Of a stretch of DNA of 64,000 nucleotides, positions 22,351-34,414 are shown piece by piece. A program made the position numbers and the translations under genes. Every line of letters begins with the position of its first letter. Position 1 is the stretch's first letter. The DNA is taken from assembly GCF_902686445.1 (NCBI RefSeq), contig NW_025920104.1, forward strand, positions 6,262,001 to 6,326,000, in the 5' to 3' direction. Below the pieces are notes generated by a model. The model worked only from the letters and a program-made list of their open reading frames with translations. It was not told where the DNA came from and searched no databases. This DNA comes from Sciurus carolinensis. Lineage: Eukaryota > Chordata > Mammalia > Rodentia > Sciuridae.

Positions 22351-24424
22351 CGGTGCGTGAGAGACCTATGGGGACCTTCTTTTCTGGTTGCTGAATGCCT
22401 GTGCAGGCTTAAATGTAGCAGGTTTCCTTGATGTTCTTCAGGGAGGCAGCAGGAACAGATAGATGCCGGCCAGATCTCAAAACTACTGCAGTGGAGGCCT
22501 TTCTTTTGAGGCACATGCCATTTTGTAAAATACTCCCTGAAGATAACAAGTGAGACGCCATCTCTGTAGAAAGCATCCTTTTCGTGAGTACTGACAGTCT
22601 GCCCTTTCTCTTTCCGTGGTTTCCCCCAAAGTATGGAATGATAGAAAAGGTGCATGATTCCTGTTCTGTCGTCCTGTTGCTGAAGCTCTCAGTGGTTGAA
22701 TCACAGAAAGCTTTTTTTTTCTGAAAGAACATCTTTCGCTCAAATTGCCTGTGTTGGATAATGTACCTACACTTCAGGAACACCAGGAGAGAACTTTCTG
22801 GCCCAGGTTGATTTTACCTGTTGTTCATAACTGCAACCTAACATTGTATTGGTGGCAGGTGAGCTGTATTGGAACGAGTGTTTTTTTAAAAAGAATTAAG
22901 GCAGATCCTGTGTTCATTGCCCAGCATTTTCAATGGGTGTAAATGTTTTTCCATCAGCATTGCTCTGATGTAGGTGCCAGGCCTAAATATGATGTATTTA
23001 TCAAAGAGTTTGTCCTCCACTCTCCTTCCCTCATTACCATTTACAGTTATTTGGTATTTCTGTGCAGGTGGTGTGCCATTCAGTATAATATTGCAGTTCT
23101 TAGGAAACTGTAACCAGGATCTTGAAAGGTGATTTTCTGGAGATGGTGATGCCAAAGTATCCAGAGGACCTATACAGGATCAGATTTCTTCTGAGGGTAA
23201 GGATTTGTCCTTGATTTAGTTTTGACCCCTATTACCATATGTATGTAACCAAATACATTTTTCCTTTGCATTTTCCTTTCCTTGCATTGTTGATGATCTT
23301 TGTGTTTTACAGAAATGACAGTTTTTAAGCAATTAACAATGTTAACCTCTTAGACCTCTTGAGATTTTAAGTAATTTTTTTCCTGCTAAGTTCATTAAAG
23401 AATTACAGGAAGTAAGTCTCATTTTTCAAGCAACATTACTACATTTTTAATTAAAAATAAAAAAAACAGTTTGTAAGTTTTATTTTTAGCAATTCTGGGT
23501 TCAAGATAAAATTTAATAACTTGGTAGATTGGAAAAAGAATAAATGAGTGCAATTAGAGGAGAATATTTAAGCTGCAGTAGCCTATATAATTGAGGCCAA
23601 GTTGTGTGTGTGTATAAAAGAACTCATTTGTGTAGTCTTACAAGGCTAATGGAGGCCTCACTGAAGCTTTATAAATAACATAAGTTGTGTATAATGTAGA
23701 GTCTTCAGAGATGGCAGAAAAAGCATCATTACCAGCCTTTTCAATTTGCTTGAGATCTTAACTGATTTACAGCACTGAAGTGGTACAAAGTGATACATCA
23801 GGATGACATGGGTTCAACCTGTGAAGATGTATGATGTCAGCCTATTAGTTCAGTTATAATTAAACCATATTACAGGGGCAGCTAAGCAGGAGTCTGACAT
23901 TATACTTCAGACATGGATAGTAAATTTATTTTGTTCATAATGGAAAGGCCAAGATAGCCAAGAACACTAGTGTTTCTAAAGGAGGGAAAGTCTTACAGAA
24001 CTTTGAATTTCTGAGGGAAAAATTGAAGGTAAATACAGAGATGTTCAGTGTGCATTGATCAAGTAGCTTCCCACTGGGTGGTATAGAAACAAGTGCTTTG
24101 GTGCTGGCCCTTTGCAGATCTGGTCTGTGTATTGAATCATGCTTTACATGAACTTGAATTTAACTTGACTTTAGGGACCTTCTATAATATCAAAGGACCA
24201 GATACTTCTTTATCTCTGATCCTTTCATTAGCACTGAGTTTGCACTGTATTGGTGCATGAGTTGACATGTTATTTCTCTAAATCATCAGTGACCAGATTT
24301 CCATAAACACAAAGATATTTGCATTGAACATATGAGCAATTTAAGAAAAGAAGATCCTTGCTTTTGCTCAGATTTCTTAGGTACCTTTTATAGTTTATGA
24401 ATCATCTTTGACCCATGTAGTCTA
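22351..24424. other. Unique sequence flanking the CpG island, no coding gene recognised
   Basis: Composition drops to AT-rich within ~500 bases of the island. A donor-like GAGGGTAAGG lies at about 23193 but no matching exon was identified. Likely intron or intergenic. Confidence 0.5.
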
Positions 24425-24570
24425 GTAAAGTAGCCCCATGTCACATATGGTTATTTGTTTAAATGATTTAAAATTAAATTTAAAGTTTTTCTCAGCACTG
24501 CCCATATTTTAAGGGCTCAATAGCCACATGTGACGTGTGGATTCCATATTGAGCAGTGTGTATATAGGAT
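24425..24570 (+). mobile_element. hAT-type DNA transposon relic (MER family)
   Basis: 'ctcaatagccacatgtgacgtgtgg' and 'attgagcagtg', with an upstream AAATT-rich stretch, match a common mammalian hAT-type MER element. The subfamily could not be fixed by eye. Confidence 0.55.
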
Positions 24571-24855
24571 AGTTCCATCATCTTAGGAAGGTCTAGATAG
24601 TGCTTCCCAAGGACCTTCCCCTCTCTTCTCACTTGTCTCCTGTAGCTACTAGTGAATTTAGGAGGCTGAAGAAGACAGACATGTATTGGTTTAAGTGCTC
24701 TAGTTAAAACACAGTTTGGAAGTGACAGTTGAAGCTGGTGGATAACTTGAGATTGACTTTTCTGTAGATCTCATTTGTCATTAATGTCATGGATTCTAAT
24801 TTGATTTACAGCATGGGAATAGAGAAATAATTGTACTTTTTTCACAGAATTTTTA

Positions 24856-25060
24856 CCAAGTGACATGCCAGGCATTATTTTTAATAGTTTTAAGCCTCAA
24901 AACTTCCCCTAAGAACTATTGTCACATTTTACAGATAAACTGAGGCCAGAGCGGTTGGTTGTCTTCCCTCAGTGAGTGGTTATGATTTTTCATCTTAGCT
25001 GGGATCCAGACAAGGCAGCCTGACTCCAGAGCCACAGCCTTAGCTGTGCTTTTGGTTTGC
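24856..25060 (-). mobile_element. MIR SINE
   Basis: Antisense MIR words in order: 'tgccaggcatta', 'tcacattttacagataaactgaggcc', 'gggatccagacaaggcagcctgactccagagcc'. Confidence 0.8.
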
Positions 25061-28000
25061 ATCTGAGCACCCAGTTAGGCAATATGTGGCAGTGCTTTAC
25101 TATGCCAGTGTAGACATGACTTGTCTTACTTTTTAGGCCTCTAGACATATTTTCCCTCTTGTTCTTTTTTTTGGGGGCTGTCTTCTATTGTCCCCTCATA
25201 AATGTTTAAGAGGGAAAAGTAATTTTAATATTTATCTAAGGAACACATAATTTGAAGAAAATCTGACATAGAAGTAATGCATTTCAAAGCCCAGTTAGTT
25301 TTTTTTATTTCACCTTTTCTCTATAATTCCTGCCACTTTTCTTGAGTTTTATTGTATAATCACAAGGTAATGGGTACTGATGAAGAAAATTCTAGTACTT
25401 CGGTTTATCTCATTGACATTACCCTGTTTTTCCTGAGTGGTTAAACATGCATTGCGAGTTAAGACTAGTTCATTGCAAATTCCTTGGGGATTTTTTTGGT
25501 AAATGTTTGAATATTCTTTTGTTTAATGTCTTTCCTTTCACTTGTTCTCAGCTTTTTGAATGGAGTGGTGGACTATTTAAGAATCTGGTAAAACCAAGAG
25601 TCCTATATCTTCTCTTCCATCCTCCCATCCAAAAATGTCCATGTTCTGGTGAGTTTGTGTATATACTTAAGCAGCCCCAGTGCATGACCCTTCAGGTGAA
25701 GTACATTCATGGGACTGTCTTGCCAGGCACTTTCATAAACACTGACTTATGACTGCCTATTTAGAAATGTTTGATGTTTAAAGTTGCTCTAAAGGCTTTC
25801 TAATCCAGATGGCTCATGTCGAGATGAGCAGTGTGAAGCTGAGAGAAGATGACCTGCTTGTCTAAAGTTACCCACGTGGTGTTTGCAAGCAGGAAAGCCA
25901 ACCCCGGATCCTCCTAGTGTTGTTGAGCACTATTATTATTATAATTATTATTATTTTCATGATAGTAGAGTATCTTTTGAAATATTATACATACATAGAA
26001 TAACTTGTTCCAATTAGGATTCCATGATTGCAATTGTGCATGATTTTGATTTGCATTTAAAACACCCAGACAGGCATTCTGTCATTACCTTGGTGGTGTA
26101 TTTATATATGAGGACAGGGTGTTCCTCTTATTTGCTTTTTCCTTCCACACTCCCTACATTTTTGAGGCTTTGGACTGAGCATATCCAGTAGAGCTTGGGT
26201 GAAGGGAGGGGAGATAAGTTTTTATTTGGCATGATACTGACAGTTTTTACCTACTGTTTGAGCTAAATAGAAATCAAATCTGACAGAGAGATATTTGTTT
26301 CTCAATGTTGAAATTGATATTTTTCTTTCATTCTAGAAATGGAAAAAGAAAAACCCTATGTCTGATTTAATCAATAGGACCTTATTAGAAAATGGAAGTT
26401 CCAAGGTTGTACAAACTTCAGATTAAGCCAGACAGTTCTGACATAGCGATACATGAAACTCCTGCAGACTCCCCAAAGCAGATCACATTCTCCACCAAAA
26501 GCTGAAGTTTGGGGTCTTTAGAGAAGGGCTGTGGGGCACAAGGAAGAGAGTTGGAAATGTATGACAAGAAAAAGAATAATTTAATTGTAAAATGATAGAG
26601 AAAATTGATATGAAGTCATAAAAGAAGGGTGACGTAGAAGTGCTCTGGTACTTCTCTGTATGTGGCTTTAATTGTTGGTATGATGATGGCAGGGTGTTCT
26701 TTGGAAACAGGGACATTGCCTCTGGGCCTCAAACTGAAAGCTCTTGACTCTGTATCTGACTTTTCTGCTGTTATCTGGTAGACAAATAGTCTGATGAGGT
26801 TATCTCTTATTTGATTTGAGGGAAAAATACCTAAAGTCTTTTTAACACTTAAAACTTATAGCATCCTTTAAAAAGAAGAGAAAGATAGCCATAAATAGCA
26901 TGTACTACTTACCATCTAAGTTAAATTCTTCATTGAAGTTTGCATTAAGGTAATGTCAGTTTTATAGCAGTTAATTTTACAGGCAAAAAAATAACATTTA
27001 CTTCTGTTGCTCACTGACTTGCAGAAATCAGCAGGCTCTAGAATATTCAATTGCATAAGGGACTTATATCTTTTGGATAGAAAGAGCAAAAGCTTTGGTA
27101 AATGGTACCTCAGAAAGTCACTGGAAGTGCAGTATTGGAATAATTGAGCATTTCTGCCAGTTTTGTCATCAACTAAAAACTTTAGAGAAAACTCTCTTGA
27201 AAATAAAGCTTCCTACCCTCTTAAGGTCTGTGGAGTCTACCTGGTGTGATTCTCCCAAATCTCTTCTGTTTGGTTCTTGGTGTTTGGAAAAGGAGCTTTA
27301 TCTTTTTACAAGAACCCAGGTCTGTGGTATAGTGGATTGTTTTCTTAATTTTTTTTTGGAAAAGAGACCTGAATTTAAAGAAAAAGCACATATACATACA
27401 AGTGTAAATTATGCATATGTGTGTTTTTGAGCTCAGGATGTAAATATTTAGTCATATTTGAGAAGTGGGATATAAGAGTCTGTCAATTTGAAAATATATT
27501 TTATTTATGTATGTTTATATGTATTTACATATTTATAAATATAAATATACTTATATTTTGAGAAAATATTTTATACAAGAATTTTAAAGCTATATATATA
27601 GTTTCTCCTAATTTTAGGGCTAGTCTACTATTGATATATCTTTCCTACAATCTCAGATTGTTAGGGTGTATTTACTCATACTATTCATTCATTTTCCTGT
27701 CCTGGTCTATCTTTTGTGGTTTCTTTGTGATACACTTATGTAAAGTTGAAGTATTTCAGAGCTTGTATAGCTTTTTCCTTTCAATTTCAAATGCCACAAA
27801 TAAAGAACTAACTATCTTTGAACTATTATAATTGGGCATTAAATCATTCATTTAGCTAAATGCAAAATCATTTGTTTAGAGCAAAGGAAAACATATTTTT
27901 TAATGAAGGAGGAATATTAAGTACACCCATATTTGGTAATTTTGGTGTGGTATTGTAATAAGTACATGTTCTTAATTTATTCAATGAATATTCATTAGTT

Positions 28001-28254
28001 CTAAGAGGCTCAATAATTTAAGACACAATAAGGAAAACTTAAATGCAATAACATTGTAAGAATTATAACAAGGTAATGTAGGAGTGAGCTGTGCTGCAGC
28101 TCATGAGAAGATCGCTGTGGTATGGAGGGACACATGGTTTTGCACAGGTAGGATGGAGACACTTCTGGGCACAGAGTGCTTGGGAGTTCAGCACGGGTGC
28201 TGAATAGGCTGGAGCAGCACTCTCTGGTAGAAGCAGATGTTCTGTGTCTGTGCT
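25061..28254. other. Unique sequence with simple repeats, no gene recognised
   Basis: Holds an (ATT)n-rich patch at about 25930-25955 and an AT-rich tract at 27480-27600. Two acceptor-like tracts end in AG at about 25551 and 26336; the second precedes a short open frame ending in TAA at about 26426. No known domain is seen in either, so they are not called as exons. Confidence 0.5.
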
Positions 28255-28330
28255 AATAAAATAGCTATGGCTACAGGAGACTACCAAGCACTTAGAAAGT
28301 GGCCACCACAACTGGGATCTGCATTTTTTT
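28255..28330 (-). mobile_element. hAT-type MER relic, short
   Basis: 'atggctacaggagactaccaagcactt' and 'gtggccaccacaactggg' resemble one end of the MER-type element at 24425, in the other orientation. Short and diverged. Confidence 0.4.
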
Positions 28331-29469
28331 TGTCCTAACTTACTTCTGTTTCAGTAGCCTCAGTGTCTGTGATGGCTGTCATGGAGCAGCCCAGTTTTGG
28401 TGACTGATGAGCTTCTCCACCTGACCTCTTTGGTGTTCCCAGTGGAACCCAGCAGGGTGAGGCAGAGGAGATGTTCAGAATGGATGGGTTGGGATGACAG
28501 TTTAAAGGCCTTGATGTGTTAGAGTAGGAAGCACTGGGAAGTCACTGAAAGTGTTGGGCTTGCAGTTGGGATTGGAGCAGGTATAACTTGGATACCAGGA
28601 GATTTATAAGAAATCTGTTGGATTATCTGTGTGTTATTAAATTTCTGGTGAAAGTAGAAGTGGAAAAATGTGGAGTTTTGCAGGCAAAATGGCAGAGACT
28701 GGTGATTGGCTATAGAGTAACAAGAGAAGTCAGAGGTGGATCTTAAATTTCCAACCTTAGCAGGGGAGATATGGTTGTGTAAGGAGAAAGACTTGTATAA
28801 ATGATAGGGGTTGACTGGACATGTTGAACTTAAGGTGGGGTGACTGAGTATTCTTCAGTTACATTGCAGGGTATACCTGATTTTAGGGAATAGTTCTGAG
28901 TTTTGTGTGGGTTCCCTTGGCAGCTGCCTCCTTCTTATCCTGAGGGACTCATGAATAAAGAAACAACCAGTGCTTTGGCTACATTGGAGTCCAAAGAAGT
29001 TAGGAAAAGGAAGAGGCATGTGTGAAATAGACAAAAAAGAAGGAACTGTTAAGGTAGAGTCCAGAGAGAGGTGAAACCAGGAAACTGTGGAAAGAAACTC
29101 CAGAGTAGGTCTAGAGAGGGAAATTTGAGGGTCAGGGTGAAGGAGTGAAGGTCACATGACCAAATAAATGCATTGACAAGTCTGCAAAACCAGCAGAATG
29201 GGGATACAGGTCAGAGGAATTCACACTGCAGGGCTCATGCCATCTACCACTGTCCCAGGAGGCAAGTGAGTTCCTGTGTCATGGTGGAGAGGTGAGGGAA
29301 TCAGCAAAAGGCAGTGGAGTTTAAGATTCTGGAGAAGATTTGGAAGAACTGTTGTAGATAGTATTTCAGAGAGTTGAGAGAGAATTCAGTTTCTAAAAGG
29401 TGGATAAAAACCCTGGGGTGAGGAGAAGTAATCACTGCCTTCTAGTGTCACTGTGGCATGGTGGACCTC
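28331..29469. other. Unique sequence, no gene seen
   Basis: Purine-rich on the plus strand in places (28650-29440). No coding or repeat family was recognised. Confidence 0.5.
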
Positions 29470-29860
29470 GGATGGCAAATAGGCTCAGAGTTGGGACCCT
29501 ATAGTCAGGTTGCCAGGGCTTAAATCCAGGCCCAGCACTTGATTTTGCGAAGCTACAATTAGCTTTTGCTTCTCCCTTATCAGAAAGAAGAGAGATAATA
29601 GTAGTCTCAGAATTGTGATAGAGATTGTTAGTTTTTCTTCCATATTTCATCTAATTTGAGGTGGTGCTAATTGTGAGAAATTATTTCCTGTACCATTGAG
29701 AGGAAAAACTGTCAGTAAACACAAATGTATCACAAATTATAAATTTTCATCGCTTCAGTGGTATTAAAATGTTAGAGGTGAATCTCACAATCAGTGAAAT
29801 GAAGAATATGCGAAAGACTTAGCATAGGTCTTGGCATATAATAAACATTCATATGTTAAC
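29470..29860 (+). mobile_element. MIR SINE, diverged
   Basis: 'ggttgccagggcttaaatccaggcccagcactt' is a MIR core signature and 'cttggcatataataaacattcat' at about 29832 matches a MIR 3' end. The intervening sequence is weakly similar. Confidence 0.6.
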
Positions 29861-32248
29861 TATTTATAAAAATCACTTTTTTAGAGTCTAGAATTAAAAT
29901 GTTAATGAGGGCAATATTGAGTCCATCTACATAAGGTAGCCTAATGGATTAAATGAATCACGAGGAGTTCTGAAGTGGGTGTCCTGGTAATGAAATTGTG
30001 AGACATCAAGTTTGGGAATTTGTAGATAGAGTATTTTCCTGATAGTTCTAGATAAAGGTCTTAAAGAAAAGTATAGTAATTGAGCCAAGAGAAGAAGCCC
30101 TTTAATGATTTAAAGAAGTTATTTAAAAATAATGGCTTTTTAAATAACTAAAATATTTTAATTTTTTATTGATTTTCTTACTGCATCCATTAGTGTTAAT
30201 TTTTTCTTCATTATAGCAATACATGCTTAGTGAAGGAAAATTCTGGCATGAATACTTATCCTAGTGGGAGATGGAAATGGAGAGGTTGATTTCCATCAGT
30301 TAGGGGGCCTTATTAGTAGCCAACTACAGAGTACTTCTCCCTGTGCTCCAAGGGCAGAAACCATAAAGGAAAATTTTTATAGATTTTACAGCTTTGATAT
30401 GACCAATTTCACAAACATGGCCTGAAAGATAGCAGATTGGAACCAGTTATTTTTCTTTGTAAGAATTTTTTAAAAATAATAGGAAATACTACTCTAATAG
30501 AAAAATATAGGAAAGGGATATGAACAAGTTATTTAAAAATAAATAAAATACAAATTAATAAGCATAAAATGTTCTGTTGGGTTCTGCATAAGACTACTCA
30601 CTGGCATGGAAATGATATCTTCTCTTTTATTTTTTTTTTCTGTATGGACCAGAAAATGTCAATCTAGGAATGCTAGACTTCCTCACTGAAGAAAAGGTGA
30701 ATCCTAAGACACTCTGGAATTACAAGGAGGGACAGGATGTATCTATATCTATACATATCTAACCATGTGTATGTATCCATATGTATGCATACTCACACAC
30801 ACACACACATTGTGTATGTATTTGTTTGCATGTATACATATTGGACTTACATAACTTCTGTAAAGCAGGCCTTTTCCATCCCATTTCTACTGCGATATTA
30901 CCCTGCTTTCCTCATGACATGATTTTGGGCTTGGAATGTCCTTATTAGAATGTAAGGTATTTCTAACCCTTTCTGGGCTGTCAGTTATATGCATAGTTTT
31001 CAATCAACTGGCATGATTGATGAACCTTAAAGACATCAGTCCTCCCTAGAGCATTTTAAAACAGGCCTCTTTCCTGTCTACCTATATTGCAATATGAGAT
31101 TTTATAGTGGCATTTTCTGATTCACATGAGGCACAGTGATATCTTGGAATATGGTTTGATTATTGAGATGTACTGGTTTATGAGGTATTAAAGTAAAGAG
31201 AAAAATTCCCCCATGTAGTAAAATCTCTTATAAAGTATGTTAGGCATCAGCATTTGATTTTCCAGATTTTTCCCTTATGGGTAACAGTTAGTTGTCATGG
31301 GTCTAAAAGTCTTTTCACATGCTGCCCCTAAGAAAGAAGTCTGCTGGTGACTAGTAGGTTCCTTATTCACTGAGTCATATTGTCTTACTTCAGCATTAAG
31401 TGGGCACTTAGCTCACTACTAAACAGAATCAGAATTTTTCTGCATCTTCAGCCTCACCACATCACCTTTCTTTTAATAAGCTGCAAATATTTCAAAGATT
31501 TGGGGGTGGTGGATGGGGAGCTTGCTTGAAAAATCTCACCTACAGGTTCATCATTGGCAAGTCACCCAACCGTAAGTGTGTTCTGAATGATGAGTGACTG
31601 GGAGTGCAGGCCCTGAACTGGTGTGTACTGGTCCAACCTGTATTCAAACTCTCTAAGCCAAGTTGGAGAGGGAGGGTCAATGCCAGGATCTTAATTTTAT
31701 TATAGACAGTAGCTTTGTGTGAAAGGGAGTAATAGTGCAGTCAATGTTGCTGTAGGAATTGTACATTTAGACCTTTTGAAACTCAGGACAGCTGGTGGTA
31801 TATAGCTCACCATGTCCTTGGTTATAATTTAATGTTTTGCTTTTTGCCCATTACTGGCTTTGCAGTCTGGCATAATTAATAACAACCTCTTTATTTCCAT
31901 TGTATTCAAGTTTATGTACTCAGGATTAGTTAGTTCAAGCATGAAGGAACATTTGATTGATTTTAATTTTTTTTCTGTTAACTGAACAGAATCAATCATC
32001 ATTTAAATGATTGTCACAAAAAATGGTATAGCATTTATTTGCATTTAAATAGTGAAAAAGAGTCAAATGGTGTGGCCCAGATATTGCTCTGTATTCTAGG
32101 AAAATATTTAAAAAGAGCACATCCTGAGTGTGGGGTTTTGCTTTTGAAGCTAGCAATAACAATTCATCAAGTACTTCACGTGTTAGTACCATCCATCATG
32201 GGGCCATGATTGTAGAGGAGACGACAGTGCAATACTAATCTCTACTTT
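29861..32248. other. Unique sequence, no gene recognised
   Basis: Includes a short (CA)n at 30794-30809. No coding region, SINE or LTR was recognised up to the target site of L1-C. Confidence 0.5.
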
Positions 32249-32264
32249 AAAGAAGCAATTTAAC
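32249..32264 (+). repeat. Target-site duplication of L1-C (pair at 38525-38540)
   Basis: AAAGAAGCAATTTAAC is present at 32249-32264 and 38525-38540. The plus-strand site reads TTT/AAAG, close to the L1 endonuclease preference. Confidence 0.94.
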
Positions 32265-33337
32265 AACTACAAATTGACTCTGAGGAGAGGCAGCCTAAGG
32301 AGATTTGTTTGTGAAGGGTGAGGCTCCCAGACCCAGGAGGTAGGTCTGGGCCCTGGGGAACATTGCCTGGGAAGGCTGCCCTGCACAGGGGGCAAGATAT
32401 CCCTCCCCCCATGGGAGCAGTGAACATGGACAGCAGGGAACTTTGTAGAGGAGGCCGCTCAGCACAACACTTGGTTTCGGAGCAACCTGCCGGCGCTCTG
32501 GCGGCTGCCAGAGGAAGAGCTGGGTGGCGAGCGGTTTGGACTCAGAGCAAACTCCTGAACAATGGTGGGGGGACTGCCCTGAGGAAGAGGGGGTGCAGTG
32601 AGCTGCTTGGTCTCCAAGTGACCACACAGAACATCGGGTGGCTGCCTGGAGGAAGAGGTGTGCAGCGGGTCGCTGGGGCTCACAGCATCTGTATGAGGCT
32701 CCAGGTACCTGCTCAGAGGAAGGGTCACATAGCCAGGTGATTAGGTGCAAAGCATGATCCGGGGACCTAGATGCTTTTTGGAGGAAGAGCTGCACACAGA
32801 CAAGCTGAGGAGTGGAACGAAGGTTCCAGGACTGTGGGCAGCTTCTCTGAGGAGGGGCAGCCTAAGGAGACTCGTCTGCAAAGGGCAGGGCTCCCAGGCC
32901 CAGGAGGTAGGTTTGGGCCCCTGGGTACATTGCCTGGGAAGGCTGTCTTGCCCAGGCGGTAGTTGTGGACTGAGGGGAACCTCCAGAAGGGGAACTGACC
33001 AGCAAGACCTCCCCACTGGGTGAGTTTTTCCCACAAGGATGGTAAAACCAGAGACATAGGCAAAAGCAGACCTTGCCTCAACCCGCATCCCAGTTCCCCT
33101 TTGGTTGACCATTGGTCAACAAGTGGAGGCACCTCTGCCCACTAGCAGGGAATATACCCCACCTGAAGGCCAACACGCCTAGACAGGCAGCTTCCTTGGG
33201 GAGCACCACATTATCACTTCCTCCAAGACTTCAGGCTACTGAAGGATAAGAGGGGATATACTAGCAATCTTCATGGGAATTATAAGTCAATAGAGGAAAT
33301 CTGCAACATCTCAGAAGTCCACTGATATCTGAACGAC
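32265..33337 (+). promoter_or_regulatory. L1-C 5' UTR with ~567-bp tandem monomer
   Basis: The block starting TCTGAGGAG.GGCAGCCTAAGG occurs at 32279 and again at 32846, 567 bases apart, each followed by 'ctcccagrcccaggaggtagg' and 'cattgcctgggaaggctg'. The element thus begins inside a partial upstream monomer, as in mouse monomeric L1 promoters. The blocks correspond to parts of L1-A between about 3468 and 4440. The YY1-type start motif of L1-A is absent. Confidence 0.8.
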
Positions 33338-34350
33338 ATGAGAAAACAAGGGAAGAAAATGTCTCAAACAAATCTAGATGTTACATCAATAAAATCCAAT
33401 GACAGCATGGCAGAAGAAATGTCAGAAAGGGAGTTCAGAATGTACATAGTTAACATGATAAGGGAAGCAAATGATGAAGTGAAAGAGCAAATGCAGACAT
33501 TGAATGATCACACCAAACAACAGTTAAAAGAGCAAATACAGGAAGCAAAAGATCATTTCAATAAAGAGTTAGAGATATTGAAAAAAAAACAAACAGAAAT
33601 CCTTGAAATGAAGGAAACAATAAACCAAATTAAGAACTCCTTAGAAAGCACAATCAATAGGATAGAACACCTGGAGACAGAACCTCAGATATTAAAGACA
33701 AAATATTTAACCTTGAAAACAAAGTTGAACAAACATAGAAGATGGTAAGAAATCATGAACAGAATCTCAAAGAACTATGGGATATCACGAAAACGCCAAA
33801 TATGAGAATTTTTGGGATTGAGGAAGGCTTAGAGAAAGAAACCAAAGGAATGAACAGTCTATTCAATGAAATAATTTCAGAAAATTTCCCAAATCTGAAG
33901 AATGAAATGGAAAATCAAGTTCAAGAGGCTTACAGGACTCCAAACATACAAAATTACAACAGACCCACACCAAGACACATTATAATAAAAATACCTAACA
34001 TACAAAATAAAGACAGAATTTTAAAGACTGTGAGAGAAAAGAACCAAATTACATTCAGAGGGAAACCAATACGGATATCAGTAGATTTTTCAATCCAGAC
34101 CTTAAAAGCTAGAAGGGCCTGCAACAACATTTTTCAAGCCCTGAAAGAAAATGGATGCCAACCAAGAATCTTATACCCAGCAAAACCTACCTTCAGATTT
34201 GGCAATGAAATAAAATCCTTCCATGACAAACAAAAGCTAAAAGAATATACAAAAAGAAAGCCAGCATTACAGAACATTCTCAGGAAAATATTCCATGAGG
34301 AAGCGATGAAAAACAAAGAAGCAAATCAGCAAAGGGAGGAGCTATCCTAA
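33338..34350 (+). pseudogene. L1-C ORF1, one frameshift
   Basis: Starts MRKQGKKMSQTNLDV. It has only one 11-residue coiled-coil repeat unit (VKEQMQTLND) where the other two copies have two. A single-base loss near 33673 shifts the frame, so the first frame ends at 33748 and the RRM and C-terminal parts continue from 33742 in the next frame. The rest is open to the normal stop at 34350, so one lesion separates it from an intact ORF1. Confidence 0.9.
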
Positions 34351-34414
34351 AGGAACTCTCAAATAAAGAGGAACCAAGCTGTGTCAAAATAAACAAACAA
34401 ATAAAATGAGTCAA

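Noticed and set aside
25447..25752. 101-codon frame as a possible gene
   Set aside because: No recognisable domain; an acceptor-like site inside it is weak evidence and no matching donor or partner exon was found.
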